Shown: positions 25,143 to 33,849 of the stretch, one piece after another
Numbering within the stretch: position 1 is the first letter of the stretch
Layout: each line of letters begins with the position of its first letter
Origin: Nocardia vulneris
GTDB lineage: Bacteria > Actinomycetota > Actinomycetes > Mycobacteriales > Mycobacteriaceae
NCBI RefSeq assembly: GCF_001613425.1
Contig: NZ_BDCI01000003.1
Span: forward strand, 62,001-126,000
Direction: 5' to 3'
DNA: 64,000 bases
The notes under the pieces: model-generated
Database searches by the model: none
Told to the model about the DNA's origin: nothing
What the model saw: only the letters and a program-made list of their open reading frames with translations
Program-made: the position numbers and the translations under genes

Positions 25143-27342
25143 GCCGTCCATCAGTAACGTCAAGTGCTAAGCAAGCGGCCTCCACGTCTGTTTCCGCCTG
25201 CGCCTTCAGGTCATCGAGCGTGCGCTCGCAACCTGGGTCGGTGTAGGCGGCAAGCACCGCGCCACGTACGACAGACTGCACATCAACCCAGCCGACTGAT
25301 ATACCCGCGTCTTTACACTCCTGCAACTCGGCGATTACGCGATCGAGGGTGGGGCGCGTGCCAGAAGAAGTCTTGCGGCAAACCACAATTGAGTCCAGGT
25401 TTGAAGGGTTGGCGGCGCTGCTTTTCGGGGCAGCGACGCTCATTTCACCTTTCACCGGCTGCACCGCCGTCACGATGAGGCCAGCCGCCTTGAGGGCCTT
25501 CACCACGGCCTCCCACCCCTCCTGTCGTGCTTGGTGGAAGGTGAACGCCAGTAAACCGGTGTCTTTCATAACTCGTGCGGCTTCGCGCCAGACTGCCTCG
25601 ATGGCCGAACCAAACTCCGCTGCGTCCGCGGACTGAACCTCACTGCTGGCCCGTGTAGTAGACGCATCCGGATACCCTTCGAACGGCCTGAGTTGGCGAA
25701 GCCAAGCGTGAAAAAAGTCAGCCAATTCAGAATAGTGAACGTTGTCAAAGTACGGCGGGTCTGTGATAACCATGTCTACGCTGCCGTCCGGCATGACGGT
25801 CTTATCCGACGAGCCGCAGACGATAAGTGCAGAATCGAGCCGGTCCACGAAAGTCTCATATTCGTCGGTCACAGTGTGACCGAGTGGTTCTGAAATTCCG
25901 GCTGTGCGTTCACCATTGACGATATCGTGAGGTTCCTGCTTGTAGTCCAGCGCCCGCACCAGGCGGCTGTTGAAGAGTGTCGAGAAGGATCCGGAGGACG
26001 CCTTTGTTCCCCACGGATGTGCCTCAAGCGGCGTGCGTTCTGGCTTAAGAACGTGGTTAGAGAACATGTGGCGTACCGCACCAGTGCCTTCGCCTTTGTA
26101 CGAGCAGAACACGTTGTTGAACTCAAGGACACCCGAGAATAATGCGATCAGCGCCTCCCGTTCCGGGCCTGGCGACAGATCCCGCACCGCAGCCCCAAGG
26201 AGACCGAGCGAGTACAGCTGCCGTGCATTAAAGAATTGCCGCCATTCTTTGTATCCCCATGAAATGGCCTGACGGGTATTATACCCAGCGTCGAGCGACC
26301 CGCTTGGGAGCACCAGCCAGTCAGCATCTCGTTCAAGCAGAGTTTCTGCTTCGGCATACAGCTGGCGATCAAAGTCGTCGATCGCTTCATACCGTTTGGT
26401 GCCGTCCAGGCCGAGCACAAGTTTGGCATACATCCTCCGCTGGGGAGGTTGGCCGCCAAGCGCGTTGATAACCTTAGTTGAGTGCCCTCTTGAGCACGTC
26501 ATCGTCGCGCCCTTTACTGGGCCATCGAAGGAGCCCGACCAGTCGCAATTATGGCAGACGAAGCCTGAGTCTTTGGAAATATCGACAACATTAACCGCAC
26601 TACACGCCGGGCAGGTCGCTTGAGATCGAGGATACTTCTTGGGATAGGCGTGTTTCGCGAAAACATACTGAGTAAAAAGATCGACCGGAGGATCGCCTGC
26701 CGGACAATTAGGGCATTGCGCAGTACCAACCCAGAAGTAATACAGTACGGTTTCACCAAGGCTGTTGAGATGCATTCGGTTAATCTCAGAGCACGCCCTG
26801 GCCTCAACCTTTAGATATTCTTCTTGCAACGCTTTTCGATCCCATTTAGCGAGAGACTGCCGTTGGACGAGCGTTGCCACTGGATTTATGTCATACCCGA
26901 TTGTGCGACACCCCAGCTTCGCCGCCTCTACCAACGTTGTTCCAGACCCTGCAAACGGATCGAATATAACCAGATCAGGCCTCTTGACCGCAGACTCAAA
27001 AAGCTTCACCGCTTCGTCCTCGGATCTCGCAATCGCAGAGACAATTATTCCACGAAAGACCGACCCTAACCGCTGGGCCCACCATTTATGGGTATGCGTC
27101 GCTGGGCGATGCACTTCCTTTCGCCAGGACTCCTTCTCAGCAGCTGCTGATACTACGCCAGCTGGGAATCCGCTCTCGAGACTTGAAACGGTGACACTCC
27201 GATCATTTTCTGTCAGTGGCTTGCCAACTTCACTCGCCCACAAGTCCAATGTCAGGTGTTCGGTTGACGTGGGTGCCGCCACTGAATTTCCTTCCGCCGC
27301 TGAGAAATTTGTTTGGTGGGCCGTGTGGATCACACGATCCAC
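25126..27342 (-). CDS. Zinc-finger DNA methyltransferase (adenine/N4-cytosine type)
   Basis: 738 residues from GTG 27342 (weak ribosome site, start uncertain). AdoMet motif I DPFAGSGTTLVEAA (128-141) comes before catalytic motif IV TDPPYFDN (DPPY at 528-531), the amino-methyltransferase signature. Between them lies a zinc-binding insert with paired Cys at 210/213, 244/247, 263/266 and 283 (CPNC, CPAC, CHNC), probably for target recognition. This zinc-ribbon methylase class is known from defence loci. With the overlapping convergent nuclease it should protect host DNA, modifying adenine N6 or cytosine N4. Confidence 0.82.
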   Translation of the reverse strand: MDRVIHTAHQTNFSAAEGNSVAAPTSTEHLTLDLWASEVGKPLTENDRSVTVSSLESGFPAGVVSAAAEKESWRKEVHRPATHTHKWWAQRLGSVFRGIIVSAIARSEDEAVKLFESAVKRPDLVIFDPFAGSGTTLVEAAKLGCRTIGYDINPVATLVQRQSLAKWDRKALQEEYLKVEARACSEINRMHLNSLGETVLYYFWVGTAQCPNCPAGDPPVDLFTQYVFAKHAYPKKYPRSQATCPACSAVNVVDISKDSGFVCHNCDWSGSFDGPVKGATMTCSRGHSTKVINALGGQPPQRRMYAKLVLGLDGTKRYEAIDDFDRQLYAEAETLLERDADWLVLPSGSLDAGYNTRQAISWGYKEWRQFFNARQLYSLGLLGAAVRDLSPGPEREALIALFSGVLEFNNVFCSYKGEGTGAVRHMFSNHVLKPERTPLEAHPWGTKASSGSFSTLFNSRLVRALDYKQEPHDIVNGERTAGISEPLGHTVTDEYETFVDRLDSALIVCGSSDKTVMPDGSVDMVITDPPYFDNVHYSELADFFHAWLRQLRPFEGYPDASTTRASSEVQSADAAEFGSAIEAVWREAARVMKDTGLLAFTFHQARQEGWEAVVKALKAAGLIVTAVQPVKGEMSVAAPKSSAANPSNLDSIVVCRKTSSGTRPTLDRVIAELQECKDAGISVGWVDVQSVVRGAVLAAYTDPGCERTLDDLKAQAETDVEAACLALDVTDGRLKDPQ

Positions 27343-27423
27343 GACTGCCCGCCATAGGACAAGCTAGGCGATCCTTTCAAACAGGGCCGCCCAACGCCAA
27401 CCACTGTAGTGGTTGGTATCCAA

Positions 27424-27900
27424 TCAGTTCCGATCCGATGCCTGTCGACCTGTACACATGAAGTGCCCTACCAAGGGGGTGCAACCGCCTTGAACCAAAA
27501 CATTCTTCTGGTGCCTACGTTCGGCGACCATCCGAGTTGCGGCCCGAGATCCCTTTGAAGGCAGGCCAATCGATGTTTTGTCTGCGCCTCGCACCTGATC
27601 TGTGGCCGCCGCCCGTGCAGCCATCGTCGTCGATTCGGCGGTCCAGCCGAACGACCGCCGGATCGCGGTATGCACCGGGTCCACCCCGATCGACGTGCGG
27701 TTCAGATCGCGCAGGATCACCAAGCCGTCGCCAGCGACGACGACACTGCCCACTCTCATGTCACCGTGAGTCGCACACAAGTACTGGCTGCAATCCCAGA
27801 GCGCAGGGATCTGCTCGTTCGACGTTCTTTGGATGGTGTCCTGACGCGATTTTCAGGAGGCGGCCTGCCAGTACCTGGGCGTAGGCAAACTCTGTCGATC
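27424..27900 (-). pseudogene. Remnant of an aminoglycoside-phosphotransferase-like kinase gene
   Basis: On the minus strand an open stretch reads ALWDCSQYLCATHGDMRVGS, then VVVAGDGLVILRDLNRTSIG and TAIRRSFGW. This matches the catalytic loop of APH-type kinases (HGDMHPGN...LLDFE), but the key residues have drifted: the HPGN Asn-bearing segment is RVGS and the DFG-like Asp is followed by LN. There is no N-terminal lobe and the end is degenerate. It is best read as a decayed gene that was here before, or came with, the element. A new function cannot be excluded. Confidence 0.5.
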
Positions 27901-27916
27901 CGAGGGGTGTCTAGCC

Positions 27917-28216
27917 ATGTGCACGGACTCGCGCGGGCTCTTTCACGCCGACCTCCACGTCGGCGGTTCCCTGCTGGCACCGAGCGAAATAGCGGGTTGG
28001 GTGTCGTCCTACACGCCGGATGGACCGGTGATCAGCACGCGGGCGGCACCGATCCCTACCGCCCCACTGGATGCCTGGTACAAGCTGCGCCGGGTCGTTA
28101 CGGGGCTGCGCGAAGGCGGTTTGTCTATGAGGGACTTGACGATTCCGATCGTATCGAGGGTTGATCGTGCCGCGTCCGGATCGGCGTCGGTCGAACGAAC
28201 AGGAACACGGCGGTGA
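27917..28216 (+). CDS. Small hypothetical protein preceding the excisionase
   Basis: 99 residues from ATG 27917 with GAGGGG 9 bases upstream. The core SEIAGWVSSYTPDGPVISTR and PLDAWYKLRRVVTGLREGGL reads like a natural protein. It overlaps the excisionase start (TGATG). Its conserved-looking position in front of excisionase and integrase suggests a role in control of excision. Not recognised. Confidence 0.55.
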   Translation: MCTDSRGLFHADLHVGGSLLAPSEIAGWVSSYTPDGPVISTRAAPIPTAPLDAWYKLRRVVTGLREGGLSMRDLTIPIVSRVDRAASGSASVERTGTRR

Positions 28217-28458
28217 TGCCCGGAGCCAGCTCGTGCGGCACCGGTGACGAACTGCCAGGCAAGCGGTGGCTCACTCGTGTGGAAGCCGGCGAGTACCTCG
28301 GGGTTCATCCGCGCACCCTCGCGAACTGGGCCGCCAAGGGACAGGGCCCCTGCTACTCAAAGCCGTCCGGCAACTCCTGCATGTATCGGCTTGCCGACCT
28401 GGACGCCTACCTCGAGGCGCACATGGTGCACACCGAGGAACAGCCAGAAGCAGCCTGA
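28213..28458 (+). CDS. Excisionase-like helix-turn-helix protein
   Basis: About 81 residues (GTG 28213 or ATG 28216). The central part is a MerR/Xis-type helix-turn-helix: WLTRVEAGEYLGVHPRTLAN, then YRLADLDAYLEAHMV. It lies 22 bases before the integrase, the usual arrangement of Xis and Int in actinobacterial integrative elements. It should bend DNA at the attachment sites to favour excision and may repress its own promoter. Confidence 0.8.
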   Translation: MMPGASSCGTGDELPGKRWLTRVEAGEYLGVHPRTLANWAAKGQGPCYSKPSGNSCMYRLADLDAYLEAHMVHTEEQPEAA

Positions 28459-28480
28459 TCGCCACGGAGGGAAAACCGTA

Positions 28481-29776
28481 ATGCCAAGACCAGCCACCGA
28501 ACTCGGGAGTTACGGCGAGATCGGCACCAAGGAACAGAAAGACGGGACGTGGAGAGCTTGGGCCACGTTCCGTGACTACGACGGCAAGGGCCGTCTCGTT
28601 GACGGCCGCGGGCCGACCGAGAACAAGGCGAAGGCGGCATTGCGCAAGAAGCTGACCGCTCGTCAGAACCAGTACAGGGGCCGCACCCGCGGCAAGGTCA
28701 CCCGTGATACCCGCCTGACGATCCTCATGGACATGTGGCTCACCGAGGTGAAACGTGACGAAGGTGTTGGTCAACAGTCCTACGACTTATACCGGCGTGA
28801 GATCGATGCGAGCGACGATAAGCGCGCCAAGAAGAGCACCGTCAAGTTGCGGTCCGCACTCGGCAATCTGCGTGTGTGGGAGGCAGATACGGGCCGACTG
28901 GACGAACACATCCAAGCACTGACCGCTGCCGGGCTGAAGTCGAAGGCACGACTACACAAGGTCATCCTGACCGGCATCATGGGCGTCGCCGTCCGCTACG
29001 GCGCCCTCTCGGAGAACCCGGTCCGCGACACCTCACGAATGCGCCGACGCAAGGCCAAGCCACAACCCATCGAACAAGAACGCCTCAAGGGCCTGCGCGC
29101 CCAACTCCAGGAGTGGTTGGCAGGCAACGAGATTCCAGGAACGCCCGCATACACCCACGGCCCGAAGAGAGACCCGCTCGTCCTCGACGTCGCCGATCTG
29201 ATCCTCGGCTCCGGCGTACGGCCAGGAGAAGCCCTGGCGGCGTGTTGGGAGCAGTTCGACCTCGAGGCCGAGCCAGCACTGTTCACGATCTCGGCGACCG
29301 TCATCAGGCTCGCCGGGAAAGGGCTGTACCGGCAGGAGTGGGCGAAGACCGATGCCGGGCATCGCGTCGTCACGCTCCCGGCGTTCACCACCCGCATGCT
29401 GAAGCGGCTACGGGCCGATCCGAAGTACGGGGGCATGTGTGAGGTAAAGGCCGTCCGGGAGGTGGGCGGCAACGTCGTGGAGGTAGAAGACAAAGTTTCG
29501 CTTGTCTTTCCCGGCCGGGGAGGAGCCCTTCGCGATCCGCACAACTTCAACCGGACATGGCGCGACGCACGCGGCACGCTGTACAAGGACGTCACCCAGT
29601 ACACGTTCCGCAAGACCGTCGCCACGCTGATCGCCGAGGCATCGGATTCGAAGACCGCCGCGAAGCAGTTAGGCCATACCCGAGAGGGAATCACCGAGCG
29701 GCACTACATCGCCTCGCCCGAGCAGGCCCCTGATTCATCAGCCGTGCTGGAGAAGAGCTTCGGGGCGGGGACCTGA
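28481..29776 (+). CDS. Site-specific tyrosine integrase
   Basis: 431 residues from ATG 28481 behind CGGAGGG; the frame is open further upstream but that part is the shadow of the excisionase. It has an N-terminal AP2-like arm-binding part, an SAM-like core-binding domain (about 75-190), then the catalytic domain: Arg247 (GVRPGEAL), His294 region HRVVTLP, Arg377 (YTFRKTVATLI), His399 (LGHT) and nucleophile Tyr409 (ERHYI). The first His of the HxxR box is Tyr374, a departure from the canonical pattern. The gene ends about 100 bases from tRNA-Asn, so this is the element's integrase and the tRNA its target. Confidence 0.93.
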   Translation: MPRPATELGSYGEIGTKEQKDGTWRAWATFRDYDGKGRLVDGRGPTENKAKAALRKKLTARQNQYRGRTRGKVTRDTRLTILMDMWLTEVKRDEGVGQQSYDLYRREIDASDDKRAKKSTVKLRSALGNLRVWEADTGRLDEHIQALTAAGLKSKARLHKVILTGIMGVAVRYGALSENPVRDTSRMRRRKAKPQPIEQERLKGLRAQLQEWLAGNEIPGTPAYTHGPKRDPLVLDVADLILGSGVRPGEALAACWEQFDLEAEPALFTISATVIRLAGKGLYRQEWAKTDAGHRVVTLPAFTTRMLKRLRADPKYGGMCEVKAVREVGGNVVEVEDKVSLVFPGRGGALRDPHNFNRTWRDARGTLYKDVTQYTFRKTVATLIAEASDSKTAAKQLGHTREGITERHYIASPEQAPDSSAVLEKSFGAGT

Positions 29777-29844
29777 CGATGTTTGGTGGCGAATTCTTGG
29801 TGTTTTCTTGGTGACAGCCCCGTACACCCGGCCAAATGAACGTA

Positions 29845-29873
29845 GCCCCTGACCAGATTGCCTGGTCAGGGGC
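29845..29873. terminator. Intrinsic terminator between integrase and tRNA-Asn
   Basis: A 12-bp perfect stem (29845-29856 with 29862-29873, loop ATTGC) followed by TTATTCTT on the plus strand. It ends the integrase transcript and may also serve the tRNA transcript from the opposite side. Confidence 0.8.
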
Positions 29874-29925
29874 TTATTCTTGCTCCCCCATCTGGACTCG
29901 AACCAGAAACCTGCCGATTAACAGT
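29870..29925. other. Putative attachment-site junction (attR-like) at the tRNA 3' end
   Basis: The integrase gene and terminator stop directly at the 3' half of tRNA-Asn, the classic target of tyrosine integrases. The crossover core should be the 3' half of the tRNA (T-arm to anticodon region), with a matching copy at the other end of the element, outside this window. The exact core length cannot be set without that second copy. Confidence 0.6.
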
Positions 29926-29955
29926 CGGCTGCTCTGCCAATTGAGCTATAGGGGA
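29883..29955 (-). tRNA. tRNA-Asn (anticodon GTT)
   Basis: A 73-base cloverleaf on the minus strand: acceptor TCCCCTA/TGGGGGA with one G-T pair, D-loop AGCTCAATTGGCAGAGC, anticodon loop CTGTTAA (GTT, Asn), T-arm GGTTCGAGTCC, discriminator G; CCA is not encoded. The anticodon arm and T-arm pair fully. The 3' end faces the integrase, so the mobile element joined the chromosome here. Confidence 0.95.
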
Positions 29956-30032
29956 CTATCCTTGGCTCGCCTTGCTGGGCGGGCCGAGGAGAAACTTTAG
30001 CGTATGGGCGGGCGGGGGCCCAAATCGCGTCG

Positions 30033-31010
30033 CTACCTGCTGTGTTGTGGGGGTTGGGTGGGGGTGAGGGTGGCGGTGGTGGCTCGGTGGTCGCCGGCGG
30101 TGGGTGGGAGGACGGTGGCGGCGCGGGTGGTGAAGCCTCGGGTGAGGATGTGGTCGGGGCGGGTGAGGGGGTAGGGGGACGGCCAGGTGAAGCCGAAGCC
30201 GCTGCGGGCGTCGTGCAGGGTGTCGGTGAGGGTGCTCAGGTGGGGGTCGGTGGAGGCGGTGTTGAGGTCGCCGAGGATCAGGAGGCGGTCGGCGGGGTCG
30301 TGGTGGACGAGGTCGCCGAGGGTGCGCAGGGTGCGGTTGCGGGAGTCGGTGTCGCCGAAGCGGACGCTGCCGAGGTGCACGGCGTAGACGGTGACATCGC
30401 CTGTGGGCGTGTGCATTCGGGTACGAAGCGCGCGGGCCCAGCCTTGGCCGAGGTCGAGGCGCTGGATGTCGGTGAGCGGGTAGCGGCTCCACAGGCCGAC
30501 GGTGCCCACGGTGGCGGCGTAGGGGTGGGCGGGGTCCAAAGTTGTTGTGACGGCGGGCCGGTTGCGGTCGGTGAGTTCCTGGACCGCGACGACGGGTACG
30601 TCGGCGAGCGCGGGGGCCGGGCCGCCGGTGCCGAGATTCTGTGTGGCGACGCGGAATTCGCCGGTGCCGGTTTCGCTGCCGGGGCCGGCGACCAGCTGGG
30701 GTACGAAAAGCACGGCCCACGTCGCGATGGGCAGCACAACGGTCAGCAGGCCTACCCGGGATCCGGTTGCGAGCGCTACGGCCGCCACGAGGAGCGCGGG
30801 AGCCAGTAGCCACGGCAGGAAACTCTGCACCGGCTGGGCGATGAGTTCGGGTAGCCAGCGGCGGGCGAGGAGCAGCGCGGCCAGGGTCAGCGAGGACGAG
30901 GCGAGCGCGACGTCACGCGCGAGGTGCCCCTGCGAAGCGGTCTCATGCAGCATGCGGGCCACGGTGCCCGCGGCCGATGAGAGATTGATGAAATCCGCCG
31001 AATGCCACAT
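30033..31010 (-). CDS. Membrane-anchored endonuclease/exonuclease/phosphatase-family protein
   Basis: 325 residues from ATG 31010 (no clear ribosome site; ATG 30953 is an alternative). Two to three membrane segments (about 30-110) precede an extracytoplasmic EEP domain with VATQNLG, VVAVQELTD (catalytic Glu), VYAVHLGSVRFGD, LLILGDLNTAS and RPDHILTRG plus DHRATTAT. These are the motifs of the DNase I/sphingomyelinase superfamily; most bacterial membrane forms act on phospholipids or are uncharacterised. It is the first chromosomal gene outside the element. Two copies of CGGTAACA, 10 bases apart (31015-31032), lie just upstream and may be a binding site. Confidence 0.82.
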   Translation of the reverse strand: MWHSADFINLSSAAGTVARMLHETASQGHLARDVALASSSLTLAALLLARRWLPELIAQPVQSFLPWLLAPALLVAAVALATGSRVGLLTVVLPIATWAVLFVPQLVAGPGSETGTGEFRVATQNLGTGGPAPALADVPVVAVQELTDRNRPAVTTTLDPAHPYAATVGTVGLWSRYPLTDIQRLDLGQGWARALRTRMHTPTGDVTVYAVHLGSVRFGDTDSRNRTLRTLGDLVHHDPADRLLILGDLNTASTDPHLSTLTDTLHDARSGFGFTWPSPYPLTRPDHILTRGFTTRAATVLPPTAGDHRATTATLTPTQPPQHSR

Positions 31011-31134
31011 CTACCGGTAACAAGCGGTAACAGTATGGCCACCATCAGGGGAGACTATGGGAACAGAGGGCTGAGCGCGGCACTGAGCGGGAACTCCTCA
31101 GCGACCCGCTGAGCAACGGAACGAGGAGGCCGAC

Positions 31135-31278
31135 ATGAGCGAATTCGCCTGCGGCGATTGCTGGCGCCGCGAGAACCTCACCTTCGCGCAACGACTGGAT
31201 CCGGCGCACATCCGCCGCAGCAGCCGTTACTACCTGTGCGACGAGCATCGGGCCAAGCGAGAAGAGCTCGCCGCCTGA
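31135..31278 (+). CDS. Small zinc-ribbon-like protein (47 aa)
   Basis: 48 codons from ATG 31135 with AGGAGG 6 bases upstream. Starts MSEFACGDCWRRENLTFAQR and ends with YYLCDEHRAKREELAA, so CxxC plus CxxH could hold a zinc ion. Too short for standard ORF cut-offs but with near-perfect start signals. Function unknown. Confidence 0.7.
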   Translation: MSEFACGDCWRRENLTFAQRLDPAHIRRSSRYYLCDEHRAKREELAA

Positions 31279-31582
31279 CACTGGTTCGCCTCGAACCGGG
31301 TCATCGCCCGACGATGACCGATAGCGGATCCGCCGTGTGCCCGAATCCAGTCGCCGGTCCCCGCGCTGTGGACGGTGCGGTTCCACCACGAAACCTGTTG
31401 TGGTTCTTTCCCATTCGACGGCGAGCAGGTGGAACCACGGGACACCGGCGGTCTTGCCGCGCTCCGGTTCGCCGACGACGTTCCGCCAGGCTCCGCACAG
31501 CCGCGCCTATCCGGATCGACAGGTCTGTCGGGCGTCGGGCAGGATAGAGCGGCGAACAGGCAACTGGGAGGAGCACATCGAG
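31279..31582. other. Gap with no supported gene
   Basis: About 300 bases between two small genes. Frames cross it on both strands but show no convincing start or composition. The end carries GGGAGGAG for the next gene. Confidence 0.4.
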
Positions 31583-31828
31583 ATGCTGCGGTTGATCATC
31601 GGCGTGGCAGCCGGGTATGTACTCGGCAGCAAGGCCGGGCGGGCTCGCTACGAGCAGATCAGCGCGGCGACCCGGGCGCTGACCGAGAGCCCGGTGACCC
31701 GCAAGCTCGTGCTGGTGGGCAGGCAGCGCCTGTCGGACAAGCTGAGCACCCGCCCGAAGCTGGAACCGATGGAGCCGCTGGACGAACGCACCACCGTGCT
31801 CGTCCCGCAGGATCAGCTGCGCCGCTGA
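31583..31828 (+). CDS. Small YtxH-like membrane-associated protein
   Basis: 81 residues from ATG 31583 with GGGAGGAG upstream. The N-terminus (MLRLIIGVAAGYVLGSKAGR, then ARYEQISAATRALTESP) has the Gly-rich membrane segment and following helix typical of YtxH-type stress proteins and related actinobacterial small proteins. The C-terminal 30 residues are Pro/charged. Convergent with the primase gene. Function unknown. Confidence 0.7.
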   Translation: MLRLIIGVAAGYVLGSKAGRARYEQISAATRALTESPVTRKLVLVGRQRLSDKLSTRPKLEPMEPLDERTTVLVPQDQLRR

Positions 31829-31862
31829 CCGCGCGGCACAGGGTCACCGCGCGGCACAGGGT

Positions 31863-33794
31863 CTAGGCGGGGGCGAAATCGTCGTGGTTACCCATCGCCT
31901 GGGTGAGCAGGCTCTTGCGGTACTGCTCCAAGGCCACGAGGTCACCGAACAGGGCCATGTACGCGTCGGGCTGCTCGGTGGACGACACCCGCTGCAACTT
32001 CGACTTCAGCTCGGCGATCTGGCGCCCGACCCACGCCTCCTGGGTACGCGCCAGCACGCCCGCGACGAAACGCGGGATACCGGCCGCGTTCTTCACCGGT
32101 AGCGGCTCGCTGGCCAGTTCGGAGAGCAATGCGCGCATGGTGAGGTCGTCGGTGCGGTCCGCGACCGCGTTGAGCCATTCCGCGCCGCCGAGCCCGGCCG
32201 CGGTGCCGCCCGCCTCGGCGATCAATTGGCGGATCGCCGCATAGGCGGGGTGGGTGAACGCGTCGGTTTCCAGCGCGTCGAACGACGATCCGGCCATGGC
32301 CGGGTATTGCAGCGCCGCCGCCAGCACCTGACGCTGCGGCAGCAGGGTCGGATCGTTCGGCTTCGGCCGTGCCGCAGGATGTTCGGCGACCGCCTCGGGC
32401 TGCTGGGCGGGCGCGGCGGGCTGTCGGGCGCCGTTGGCGGGGCGGGCGCCGCCCATTCGATTCCGTTTGGCTTCGTCGCCGACCCGGCGGACCACGGTCT
32501 GGATATCGTCCCAGCCGACCCAGCCGGCCAGCTTCGTCGCGTAGGCCTTGCGCAGCGCGTTGTCCTTGATCTGCGCGACCACCGGGACGGCCCGGCGCAG
32601 CGCCTCGACCTGTCCCTCGGCGGTGTCCAGATTGTGGTCGGCGAGCAGGCCGCGAACGACGAACTCGTACAACGGGGTTCGGCGGGCCACCAGGTCGCGC
32701 ACCGCGCCGTCGCCGGAGTGCTGGCGCAGCTCGCACGGGTCCTGGCCGTCGGGCGCGACCGCGATGTAGGTCTGGCCGGCCAGCTTCTGGTCGCCCGCAA
32801 AGGCTTTCAGCGCCGCCGCCTGGCCCGCCGCGTCACCGTCGAAGGTGTAGATGATCTCGCCGCGCCAGAAGTTGTCATCGAGCAGCAGCCTGCGCAGCAG
32901 TGCGAGATGCTCGTCACCGAAGGCGGTGCCACAGGACGCGACGGCGGTCTTCACCCCGGCCAGGTGCATGGCCATCACATCGGTGTAGCCCTCGACGACC
33001 ACGGCCTGATGTCCCTTGGCGATGTCGCGCTTGGCCAGGTCGAGGCCGAACAGCACCTGAGACTTCTTGTACAGCATGGTTTCCGGGGTGTTTATGTACT
33101 TGCCGGGCATCGTGTCGTCGTCGAACAGCTTGCGCGCGCCGAATCCGATGACGTCGCCGCCGAGATTGCGGATCGGCCAGAGCAGCCTGCGATGGAATCG
33201 GTCGATCGGGCCCCGCTGACCCTGCCGGGACAGCCCGGCCGCCTCCAGCTCCTTGAACTCGAAACCCTTGCGCAGCAGATGCTTTGTCAGCGTGTCCCAG
33301 CCCGCGGGGGCGTAACCACAGCCGAACTGCTGCGCGGCGGCAGCATCGAAATTGCGGTCGGTGAGGAATTTGCGCGCCGTCTCGGCCTCCGGCTCGCGCA
33401 GCTGCGCCATGTAGTACTCGTGCGCGGCGGCGTTGGCCGCGACCAGCCGGGAGCGGGTGCCGCGGTCGCGCTGCACCGAGGTGCCGCCGCCCTCGTAGTT
33501 GATCTGGTAGCCGATCCGATCGGCGAGCTGTTCGACCGCCTCGACGAAGCCGACGTGTTCCATCTTCTGCAGGAACGCGAAGACGTCGCCACCCTCGCCG
33601 CAGCCGAAGCAGTGGTACAGCCCGTGGTTCGGCCGGACATGGAACGACGGCGACTTCTCGTCGTGGAACGGGCACAACCCCTTCATGGAGTCGGCGCCGG
33701 CGCGTTTCAACGCGACGTACTCGCCCACGATGTCTTCGATCCGGACACGGTCACGTATCGCCGCGATATCGCGATCTGGGAGTCGTCCGGCCAC
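31863..33794 (-). CDS. dnaG: DNA primase DnaG
   Basis: 643 residues from 33794. It makes RNA primers at the replication fork together with DnaB helicase. Zinc-binding domain Cys41/His44/Cys62/Cys65 (CPFHDEKSPSF, CFGCGEGGD); RNA polymerase domain with LLWPIRNLGGDVIGFGAR; Toprim motifs VVVEGYTDVMAMH and IIYTFDGDAAGQ; C-terminal helicase-interaction region after an Ala/Pro linker (about 460-500). Length fits actinobacterial DnaG. It lies in the same direction as dgt, just upstream, as in M. tuberculosis (Rv2343c-Rv2344c). Confidence 0.97.
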   Translation of the reverse strand: MAGRLPDRDIAAIRDRVRIEDIVGEYVALKRAGADSMKGLCPFHDEKSPSFHVRPNHGLYHCFGCGEGGDVFAFLQKMEHVGFVEAVEQLADRIGYQINYEGGGTSVQRDRGTRSRLVAANAAAHEYYMAQLREPEAETARKFLTDRNFDAAAAQQFGCGYAPAGWDTLTKHLLRKGFEFKELEAAGLSRQGQRGPIDRFHRRLLWPIRNLGGDVIGFGARKLFDDDTMPGKYINTPETMLYKKSQVLFGLDLAKRDIAKGHQAVVVEGYTDVMAMHLAGVKTAVASCGTAFGDEHLALLRRLLLDDNFWRGEIIYTFDGDAAGQAAALKAFAGDQKLAGQTYIAVAPDGQDPCELRQHSGDGAVRDLVARRTPLYEFVVRGLLADHNLDTAEGQVEALRRAVPVVAQIKDNALRKAYATKLAGWVGWDDIQTVVRRVGDEAKRNRMGGARPANGARQPAAPAQQPEAVAEHPAARPKPNDPTLLPQRQVLAAALQYPAMAGSSFDALETDAFTHPAYAAIRQLIAEAGGTAAGLGGAEWLNAVADRTDDLTMRALLSELASEPLPVKNAAGIPRFVAGVLARTQEAWVGRQIAELKSKLQRVSSTEQPDAYMALFGDLVALEQYRKSLLTQAMGNHDDFAPA

Positions 33795-33849
33795 GGCAGT
33801 GAGCGTACCCGGCGCGGCCCGCGTTCTTCACCTGTGGCTGTTCACACGC

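Noticed and set aside
28244..28480. Integrase extension upstream of 28481
   Set aside because: It is a shadow of the excisionase frame; the ribosome site CGGAGGG fixes ATG 28481.
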